From Coriobacteriia bacterium (lineage in GTDB: Bacteria > Actinomycetota > Coriobacteriia > Coriobacteriales > UBA8131), in contig WRFC01000077.1 of assembly GCA_009779015.1 (NCBI GenBank), positions 1-5,033 of the forward strand: DNA of 5,033 bases, written 5' to 3'. The notes beneath the pieces are model-generated. The model made no database searches and was not told the DNA's origin. It saw only the letters and a list, made by a program, of their open reading frames with translations. The position numbers and the translations under genes were made by a program. This document shows positions 1 through 4,677 of this stretch, in pieces; the stretch's first letter is position 1; each line of letters begins with the position of its first letter.

Positions 1-400
1 CCAGGCCGATGGCCAGACCAGCGCCCAGGCCGATGGCCAGACCGGTGCCCAGGCCGATGGCCAGACCAGCGCCCAGGCCGAGACCGTGATCGTGAATACG
101 GTGACAGCCCAAGGGGCACGCAACAACGGTGTGCTCCAAGACGCCGATACCGACACGGTCCAGACACGGGTCATCGCGCCCTTTACCGTGCTCTCGGCCA
201 GCCATGGCCTGCAGTCCTCTGAGACCCAGACCGTGGGCACGGTGACCATGCCGGTTATCGTGCGCGCTACCACGCCAAAGACCGGCGATGACCCGGTCCT
301 TTTCAGAGTCGGCTTCGGATTGCTTTTGGCCGGCCTTTTGTCTGTCGCGTTGGCCTATTGGTCCCGACTGCGCAAAAAGGCCAGGCCAAGCGCCCACTGA
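1..400 (+). CDS. Sortase-anchored surface protein, C-terminal part (5' end outside window)
   Basis: The reading frame is open from the window edge (first whole codon at 2) to TGA at 398-400, giving about 132 visible residues. It begins in an eight-residue repeat, QADGQT(S/G)A. A Thr/Val/Gln-rich stretch follows, then TPKTGDD (TPKTG encoded at 272-286), a hydrophobic segment of about 20 residues (FRVGFGLLLAGLLSVALAYW) and a basic tail, RLRKKARPSAH. This order of motif, membrane helix and positive tail is the sortase cell-wall sorting signal. The first position is Thr where Leu is usual, but xPKTGD endings are common in Gram-positive surface proteins. By family knowledge, sortase would cut between T and G and link the protein to the peptidoglycan precursor. 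The GTG at 86 is not a credible start because the repeat frame continues upstream without a stop. Function of the N-terminal part is unknown; an adhesin-like or stalk role is a guess. No sortase gene is visible here. Confidence 0.8.
   Translation, partial: QADGQTSAQADGQTGAQADGQTSAQAETVIVNTVTAQGARNNGVLQDADTDTVQTRVIAPFTVLSASHGLQSSETQTVGTVTMPVIVRATTPKTGDDPVLFRVGFGLLLAGLLSVALAYWSRLRKKARPSAH
2..80 (+). repeat. 24-bp in-frame tandem repeat, three full units plus a partial
   Basis: Units lie at 2-25, 26-49 and 50-73, with a degenerate partial unit from 74 (CAGGCCG, then divergence). Units 1 and 3 are identical. Unit 2 differs at two bases, changing one Ser codon (AGC) to Gly (GGT). Each unit encodes QADGQT(S/G)A. 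The array runs off the left edge, so the true copy number is unknown. Near-identity at DNA level suggests recent expansion or homogenisation. It probably forms a flexible hydrophilic stalk before the wall anchor. Confidence 0.9.
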
Positions 401-417
401 CGCCAAGCACCAACTGA

Positions 418-465
418 TGCCAGGTTCATGAGGGACTTTGCTGGCAGCTGACACTCTAACCTGGC
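418..465. repeat. Inverted repeat after the surface-protein gene
   Basis: GCCAGGTT at 419-426 is exactly complementary to AACCTGGC at 458-465 (8 bp, 31-nt loop). TGCCAG at 418-423 can instead pair with CTGGCA at 441-446. The location, 18-65 nt behind the surface-protein stop, fits a 3' stem-loop for that mRNA. No clear T-run follows, so an intrinsic terminator is not shown. Confidence 0.45.
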
Positions 466-473
466 TGTATCTT

Positions 474-516
474 TCCAGGCACTCCTCAATCCTTTAGGTT
501 TTGACGAGTGCCTGGA
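474..516. promoter_or_regulatory. 11-bp inverted repeat spanning the -35 region (operator or RNA stem candidate)
   Basis: The arm at 474-484 (TCCAGGCACTC) is perfectly complementary to the arm at 506-516 (GAGTGCCTGGA), with 21 nt between them. The spacing between arm centres is 32 bp, about three DNA turns, so the two arms would face the same side of the helix. The downstream arm lies in the spacer between the -35 and -10, and the -35 (501-506) touches its first base. This placement suits binding by a dimeric or looped repressor. Alternatively it is the terminator stem of the upstream gene, but no U-run follows. The regulator is unknown. Confidence 0.5.
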
Positions 517-528
517 GCTTGCTATACT
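501..528 (+). promoter_or_regulatory. Sigma-A/sigma-70-type promoter with extended -10
   Basis: The -35 box TTGACG (501-506) is separated by 16 bp from the -10 box TATACT (523-528). TGC directly precedes the -10 (520-522), giving the extended -10 element TGnTATACT. Transcription would start near 535, leaving a leader of about 50 nt before the GTG at 585. The surrounding 481-570 is only about 36% GC by hand count, against 60% or more in the genes. It should drive the glycosyltransferase and probably all four following genes. Confidence 0.75.
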
Positions 529-565
529 ATTGTTAGAACAAATCAACTTATTATTCTCGTTTATT

Positions 566-572
566 AAAGGGG
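566..572 (+). promoter_or_regulatory. Ribosome binding site of the glycosyltransferase gene, long spacing
   Basis: AAAGGGG is the only purine-rich site in the leader. It lies 12 nt before the GTG at 585, longer than usual, and 4 nt before an out-of-frame GTG at 577 that opens a three-codon reading frame (GTG AGC ACG TGA). In the gene's own frame there is no other start codon back to the TAG at 534-536, so the GTG at 585 is retained. Confidence 0.5.
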
Positions 573-584
573 CTCTGTGAGCAC

Positions 585-1814
585 GTGAATCCTGTCATTG
601 TTATTCCTACGTACGTGGGGGGGCGCCGCCGCGACATGGCTAGCGACGATGGCGGCGTGGTCGGCACGTATGACCATGTGACCCCGCTCACGCATAACGG
701 CGAGCTCCCGCGCTGTTTGAGCTCGCTCAAAGCCCAAGGCCTGGGTACGCCCGTGATCATCTTGGTCTCAGCGCCCAAAGAGGTGGCCGAGCAGGCCTCG
801 GCCAAGATCCACCGCTTGGCTGCACCCTTTGCCGCCGACTTTCCGATCCAAGTCATCGATGCCCAGACCACCAGCCAGCTCCAAGGCCGGATGCGCGAGC
901 TCGGCTTTACCCAGATGCTCGAGGGGGTGACGCTGAGGGGCTATGGGGCGATTCGCAACGTCGGCCTTCTGGTGGCAGCACTGAGGGGCTTTACCGAGCT
1001 GGTCTTTATCGATGATGACGAGATCGTCACAACCCCGGGCTTCCTCGATGACGCGCTCTATGGCTTAGGCAAGCTCTCGCCCAAAGGCGTGCCGATCCTC
1101 GTCAAGTCGGGCTACTTCACAGCCGAGCATGGCGGTTGGAAGTCGTCGCAGAAGAAGTCTTGGTACAACCGCTTTTGGACGCAAGGCGAGCTCTTTAACA
1201 AATGGATGTCTAAAGCCATGTCCTCGGCACGCCTCTCGCTTTCCAATGTCTTGAACGGCGGCTGCATGGCCATCCACCGCGAGGCCTTTAAGCGCATCGC
1301 TTTTGACGCTTGGATCAGCCGGGGAGAAGACCTCGACTACCTCCTCAACGTCTTGATGTATGGGGGGCGGGTCTGGTTTGACAACAGCTGGTCGCTCAGG
1401 CATGCCCCGCCGACCGTGCGGACCGAGGGACAGCGCTTCAGGCAAGACATCTTCCGCTGGGCATACGAGCACAGAAAGCTCGAGTTCTCGCGCTCGCAGA
1501 TCGACTTACTGCAGATCCAGCCGCACGCCCTCGATCCTTATCCCGGGTCGTTCTTAGAGCGCTCGGTCAATACGCGTGCTTTTGCCACGGCCCTGCTGCG
1601 GACTTTGGGCCGTCCGCGCGACCGCCAAGGGTATCTTAAGGCCGCCATCGCCGCCACCCGTGAGGCGCAAGACTACGCGGTTGCCAATTGCTCGCGTTAT
1701 TTTGACTTCCAGCGCTGTTGGCCAAAGATGATGGCCGACCTCGAGACCGACCCCTTGTCCGAGCAGATTGTCAGGGCAGGCATGGTTGAGGCCATAGACC
1801 CCGAAGACTATTGA
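585..1814 (+). CDS. Glycosyltransferase family 2-like (GT-A fold), 409 aa
   Basis: This is probably a nucleotide-sugar-dependent glycosyltransferase acting at the cytoplasmic face on an envelope glycan; donor and acceptor cannot be read off. The N-terminus has the GT-A opening strand VIVIPTY (residues 4-10). RNVG (124-127) precedes FIDDDEIV (141-148), whose acidic cluster is the expected metal/nucleotide-sugar DxD site. GGCMAIHREAF (225-235) resembles the GT2 acceptor-side motif, and RGEDLDYLLN (246-255) the ED motif holding the likely catalytic base. No membrane helix or signal peptide is evident. About 25 extra residues rich in Gly, Asp and Arg (roughly 11-38) lie between the first strand and the helix ELPRCLSSL, where typical GT2 enzymes are short. 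About 100 residues follow the last recognisable catalytic motifs. GTG is the start because the VIPTY strand is needed and no other upstream start exists. It is the first gene behind the promoter, 37 bp before the TSUP gene. The fold is fairly sure, the reaction unknown. Confidence 0.8.
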   Translation: MNPVIVIPTYVGGRRRDMASDDGGVVGTYDHVTPLTHNGELPRCLSSLKAQGLGTPVIILVSAPKEVAEQASAKIHRLAAPFAADFPIQVIDAQTTSQLQGRMRELGFTQMLEGVTLRGYGAIRNVGLLVAALRGFTELVFIDDDEIVTTPGFLDDALYGLGKLSPKGVPILVKSGYFTAEHGGWKSSQKKSWYNRFWTQGELFNKWMSKAMSSARLSLSNVLNGGCMAIHREAFKRIAFDAWISRGEDLDYLLNVLMYGGRVWFDNSWSLRHAPPTVRTEGQRFRQDIFRWAYEHRKLEFSRSQIDLLQIQPHALDPYPGSFLERSVNTRAFATALLRTLGRPRDRQGYLKAAIAATREAQDYAVANCSRYFDFQRCWPKMMADLETDPLSEQIVRAGMVEAIDPEDY

Positions 1815-1840
1815 TGGGCGTCACGCTTGCCTCCGGGCTT

Positions 1841-1845
1841 AAAGG
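1841..1845 (+). promoter_or_regulatory. Ribosome binding site of the TSUP gene
   Basis: AAAGG lies 6 nt before the ATG at 1852. It sits in the 37-bp gap after the glycosyltransferase stop and supports this start over the out-of-frame candidate at 1827. Confidence 0.6.
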
Positions 1846-1851
1846 CTGTTT

Positions 1852-2649
1852 ATGAGCATCGTGCCGGCCTTGTTGCTGGCTGTTGTTGCCGGGTTGGCCA
1901 TCGGCATCCTGTCCGGGATGTTCGGCATCGGCGGCGGGGCGATGTTCGTGCCTTTGCTGCACCTTTTGTTCCAAGTCCCGATCCTCAATGCCTCGGCCAG
2001 CTCGCTTCTGGCCATTGCGCCAACGGCACTTTCGGGCACACTCAGGCATCTGCGCCAGAAGACCGTGAATATCCGCTCGGCCCTCTTCTTTGGCATCCCC
2101 GGTGCCGCCGCCTCTAGTGGCTCGGCACTTTTGGCCGGATCTATGCCTTCCGAGGCCATATTGGCTTTGACCATCGCTGTGATCGTCTTCTGTGCCTACC
2201 GGGTCTTCAGAGAGGCACTCAAAAAACCGATCGATGACGAGGGGCGGACCTCTAAAAACCGTCTCAAGACACAGCGCGGCTACATTCTGGCCTCTATCGC
2301 TATCGGCCTATTGGCCGGCTTCATCGCCGGGCTCGTCGGTATCGGCGGCGGGTTCATCATCGTCCCCTTCGGCATTGCCATCCTCGGCATGACGATGAAG
2401 GAGGTTTCGGCCATTTCGCTCTTGGCAATCTTCATTATTGCGATTCCAGGCATTATCGTGCATGCCATGCTCGGCCATATCTGGTATCTTTATAGCATTG
2501 CGTTAGCTCTTGGGACTATTCCGGGCGCTTCGATCGGTGTTTGGCTTTTGTCGCGCGTACCTGAGCGGGCTTTGCGTTTCGCTTATGGCTTTCTTCTGGT
2601 TTTTTCCGGTATTATGCTCATCGTCAACCGCATTATACTTGGCTCTTAA
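1852..2649 (+). CDS. TauE/SafE (TSUP) family membrane exporter, 265 aa
   Basis: An integral membrane protein with about eight hydrophobic segments and the usual family length. It shows the internal two-fold repeat of the family. GMFGIGGG (22-29) followed by VPLL matches GLVGIGGG (160-167) followed by VPFG. SSLLAIAPTALSG (50-62) matches ISLLAIFIIAIPG (188-200). GIPGAAASSG (81-90) matches TIPGASIGVW (222-231). A charged cytoplasmic-type linker at about 120-142 joins the halves. Family members export small anions such as sulfite, sulfoacetate or other organic acids; the substrate here is not determinable. The gene lies between the glycosyltransferase (37 bp upstream) and the sensor kinase (21 bp downstream), so it is probably co-transcribed with both. 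A link to the signalling pair is inference. Its last third and the junction behind it are clearly lower in GC (about 46% over 2401-2700, hand count) than its neighbours. Confidence 0.9.
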   Translation: MSIVPALLLAVVAGLAIGILSGMFGIGGGAMFVPLLHLLFQVPILNASASSLLAIAPTALSGTLRHLRQKTVNIRSALFFGIPGAAASSGSALLAGSMPSEAILALTIAVIVFCAYRVFREALKKPIDDEGRTSKNRLKTQRGYILASIAIGLLAGFIAGLVGIGGGFIIVPFGIAILGMTMKEVSAISLLAIFIIAIPGIIVHAMLGHIWYLYSIALALGTIPGASIGVWLLSRVPERALRFAYGFLLVFSGIMLIVNRIILGS

Positions 2650-2659
2650 AAAAGCATCT

Positions 2660-2666
2660 AGGAGGG
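2660..2666 (+). promoter_or_regulatory. Strong ribosome binding site deciding a TTG start
   Basis: AGGAGGG is a near-perfect Shine-Dalgarno site, 4 nt before TTG at 2671. A second TTG at 2667 is in another frame and stops quickly (TGA 2694-2696). The next in-frame ATG (2728) would remove most of the first membrane helix and has no comparable site, so TTG at 2671 is the probable start. Confidence 0.8.
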
Positions 2667-2670
2667 TTGA

Positions 2671-3945
2671 TTGCGCGGAAAGTTCACTTTAATTGAAATA
2701 GTGGTCTTCGTGTTCAGCGTCTTTTTGATGGCCGCTGCTGCTACGGTTGTGATCATGGGTGGGCATTGGGCGATCCTCCCGATCTGTCTTGTCTTTGTCT
2801 CGTTTGCCCTCTATGCCACAATCCGCCACACAGTCGATCCTGACCGTTTGCGGGCGCGCCAGACCGAGCGCGTCTTCAAGCTTTCGACCCAGACCCTCAG
2901 GCATCTCCAAGGTGGTTTCACGCAGGCCTCGGCCGAGGCCGTCTGCACACTTCTGCTCCCCGCCACCGCAGCCAACGCCGTGGCCATGTTTGACGAGTCT
3001 GAGCTGCTCGGCTATGCAGGCGCCGAAAAAGCGCTCCATCCTTTGGGCGAGCCCTGCGATGACGTCTCAATGCTCAAAGACGTCCAAGTCGTCTCGCTCA
3101 AGCCAACGGCCAACACCTCCATTGTCCCACCGACCCAGTTCCGCGCGGCCATCCTGGTGCCCATGGCCAACCGCAGCCAGCGGTTCGGGGCCTTGAAGTT
3201 CTATTACCGGTATGACCGGCGCATCGATGAGGCCGAACAGGCCTTGGCCGAAGGCCTGGGCTCGCTCTTAAGCATGCAGATCTCACTGGCCGAGCTCGAG
3301 CGCCAGCGCGAGTTGGCCTCGACCATGGAGCTGAAGGCCCTTCAGGCCCAAATCAACCCGCACTTCCTCTTTAACACCATCAACACCATCGCCTCGCTGA
3401 TCCGCACCGACCCCGTACAGGCACGTGTCTTGCTGCGCGAGTTCGCGAGCTTTTACCGCTACACCCTCGAAGGCTCGCTCAGCTGCATCACACTCGAGCA
3501 AGAATACCTCCAGACCTTGCGCTACATGGGCCTTATGGTGGCGCGCTTTGGAGAAGACCACATCATCCTCGACGCTACGATCGAACAGGCGCTGAAAAGC
3601 CTGGCCGTACCCTCATTCATCATCCAGCCGGTGGTCGAGAACGCGATCACGCACGCCCGCAAGCCCGATGAGCCACTGCATCTGAAGCTCAATGTCTGGT
3701 GCCAAGGCGGCGAGGCCCTAATTGATGTGACAGACGATGGCGTCGGCATGGATGCCGAGACATTGGCCCATCTGTTGGACCCCAATCAAGAGTACCGCAG
3801 CATCGCCCTACGCAATGTCGAAAGCCGGCTGCGGGGGTTCTTTGGCTCCCAGGCCGGCTTGCAGATCCAGTCTGAACTGGGGAGGGGAACACACGTCCGC
3901 CTCAACCTCGGTCATGTCCAAATCCAAGGAATGGAGTGTCTATGA
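2671..3945 (+). CDS. LytS-type sensor histidine kinase (two TM helices, GAF-like domain, His_kinase/HATPase), 424 aa
   Basis: Membrane sensor kinase. Two hydrophobic segments (about 7-29 and 33-51) are joined by only a few residues (GGHW). Then comes a GAF-like domain (about 66-205, ending in FRAAILVPMANRSQRFGALKFYY), a charged coiled-coil-like linker (205-225) and the His_kinase region with LQAQINPHFLFN (224-235). H231 is the likely phosphorylated histidine. The ATPase part has an N-box FIIQPVVENAITH (316-328, E323 and N324) and a G1-box DDGVGMD (355-361). The G2 region reads SIALRNVESRL (377-387), where family members usually have GIGL or GIAL, so the first Gly is Ser. The multi-helix 5TMR-LYT sensor of classical LytS is absent. 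Start is TTG with AGGAGGG. It follows the TSUP gene by 21 bp and overlaps the regulator gene, which should be its partner. The family call is firm; the signal is unknown. Confidence 0.92.
   Translation: MRGKFTLIEIVVFVFSVFLMAAAATVVIMGGHWAILPICLVFVSFALYATIRHTVDPDRLRARQTERVFKLSTQTLRHLQGGFTQASAEAVCTLLLPATAANAVAMFDESELLGYAGAEKALHPLGEPCDDVSMLKDVQVVSLKPTANTSIVPPTQFRAAILVPMANRSQRFGALKFYYRYDRRIDEAEQALAEGLGSLLSMQISLAELERQRELASTMELKALQAQINPHFLFNTINTIASLIRTDPVQARVLLREFASFYRYTLEGSLSCITLEQEYLQTLRYMGLMVARFGEDHIILDATIEQALKSLAVPSFIIQPVVENAITHARKPDEPLHLKLNVWCQGGEALIDVTDDGVGMDAETLAHLLDPNQEYRSIALRNVESRLRGFFGSQAGLQIQSELGRGTHVRLNLGHVQIQGMECL
3926..3936 (+). promoter_or_regulatory. Ribosome binding region of the response regulator, inside the kinase gene
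   Basis: AAGGA (3926-3930) and GGAG (3933-3936) lie within the last kinase codons. GGAG is 5 nt from ATG 3942 and 8 nt from ATG 3945. AAGGA is 5 nt from GTG 3936. Three starts are therefore possible; the two ATGs are favoured because regulators of this family usually begin only a few residues before the IIIDDE strand. Confidence 0.5.
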
Positions 3946-4655
3946 TGAGAGCAATTATCATTGATGACGAGGCACCGGCGCGCTCTGAGCTGCGCTACCT
4001 GCTCGAAGCCTCGGGAAGCGTTGAGGTCGTTGCCGAGTCGGCCAGCGTGCGCTCGGCACTTGCTGAGTTAAAAGAACAGGGTGCAGATGTCATCTTCTTA
4101 GACATCAATATGCCCGGGCTGAACGGCTTGCAGCTGGGGGAGGCGCTGATGCGCCTGAAAAACCCACCGGCCGTCGTCTTTGTCACGGCCTACAGCGAGC
4201 ATGGTGCCGCCGCCTTTGACGTCAATGCCGTCGATTACCTAGTCAAGCCCGTCGAGACGTCCCGCCTGATGCAGGCCCTGGTCAAGGTCAGCCAGCATCT
4301 GGCCTCGCAGGCCAAGCTCCAACAAGTGAAAAAGGTCCTGGTCGAAAAAGGCGGCCGCCGCGTCATGTTGCCCGTCCAGCAGATCCATTTCATCATGGCT
4401 AAAGACGACTACTCATATCTATATACCGACGACGACCGCTACCTTTCGTCCGACCCGCTCTCGCAGTTCGAGACCGAGCTCTCAGAGCATGGCTTCTTTC
4501 GCGTGCACCGCCGCTTCCTTGTCAACCTCAGCCAGATCAAAGAGCTGATCCCCGTCCAGGGCGGCGGCCTTTTGCTCAAGCTCCAAGGCGAAGAGGACGA
4601 GATCCCGGTCTCACGCCGGCGCGTCGCCTCGCTAAAAAAGGCCATGCGGCCTTAA
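3942..4655 (+). CDS. LytTR-family response regulator, 237 aa
   Basis: DNA-binding response regulator. The receiver domain (about 3-118) begins RAIIIDDE with the acidic pair D8/D9. It has the phospho-acceptor D54 in IFLDINMPG, T82 in FVTAYSEHG and K102 in DYLVKPVE. A helical linker rich in Lys and Gln leads to a LytTR domain (about 138-235) with IHFIMAKDDYSYLYT, FFRVHRRFLVNLSQI and EIPVSRRRV, the typical strand and DNA-contact blocks. ATG 3942 overlaps the kinase stop (ATGA). ATG 3945 (TGATG) and GTG 3936 are alternatives adding or removing one to two residues. The overlap implies translational coupling and a cognate kinase/regulator pair. The targets are unknown; the TSUP gene, its own operon or a gene elsewhere are all possible. 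The last six codons contain a hairpin that probably terminates the opposing gene. Confidence 0.93.
   Translation: MMRAIIIDDEAPARSELRYLLEASGSVEVVAESASVRSALAELKEQGADVIFLDINMPGLNGLQLGEALMRLKNPPAVVFVTAYSEHGAAAFDVNAVDYLVKPVETSRLMQALVKVSQHLASQAKLQQVKKVLVEKGGRRVMLPVQQIHFIMAKDDYSYLYTDDDRYLSSDPLSQFETELSEHGFFRVHRRFLVNLSQIKELIPVQGGGLLLKLQGEEDEIPVSRRRVASLKKAMRP
4634..4653 (-). terminator. Probable intrinsic terminator of the minus-strand gene
   Basis: Read on the minus strand, the sequence is AAGGCC-GCAT-GGCCTT followed directly by TTTT. The 6-bp stem (4638-4643 with 4648-4653) has a 4-nt loop and its last two Ts open a run of six (4639 down to 4634). On the plus strand no T-run follows, so it is directional. 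The stem is short, but the position 25-44 nt behind the minus-strand stop is right. It lies wholly inside the 3' end of the response regulator gene and overlaps the first base of its TAA. Confidence 0.5.
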
Positions 4656-4677
4656 CGCCGCGCCCCGCGCTTTCGCC

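Noticed and set aside
1..80. Possible CRISPR-like array at the left edge
   Set aside because: The 24-bp units abut with no spacers and are in frame with a surface-protein gene, so they are coding repeats.
401..584. LytTR-type direct-repeat binding sites upstream of the glycosyltransferase gene
   Set aside because: I looked for paired nine-base direct repeats spaced by about 12-13 bp and found none; the repeats present are inverted.
1065..1472. 135-codon minus-strand open frame inside the glycosyltransferase gene
   Set aside because: It overlaps a gene with clear GT-A motifs, has no recognisable domain, and long antisense frames are expected in GC-rich coding DNA.
1827..2117. Plus-strand open frame overlapping the start of the TSUP gene
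   Set aside because: It lies in another frame of a convincing TSUP gene, has no membrane or domain pattern, and its sequence is Arg/Cys/His-rich as expected for a shifted frame.
2634..2639. TATACT near the end of the TSUP gene as a separate kinase promoter
   Set aside because: The -10-like hexamer is good and lies in AT-rich DNA, but nothing resembling TTGACA is found at the proper distance and no TG extension precedes it. A weak internal promoter cannot be excluded.
2759..3196. 145-codon plus-strand frame inside the kinase gene
   Set aside because: The Ser/Pro/Arg-rich translation is a typical frame shadow; the kinase frame has continuous domain support.
4659..4673. CGCG-CCC-CGCG stem with CTTT as terminator of the plus-strand operon
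   Set aside because: The stem is only 4 bp, with a 3-nt loop and three Ts not directly after the stem; too weak to call.
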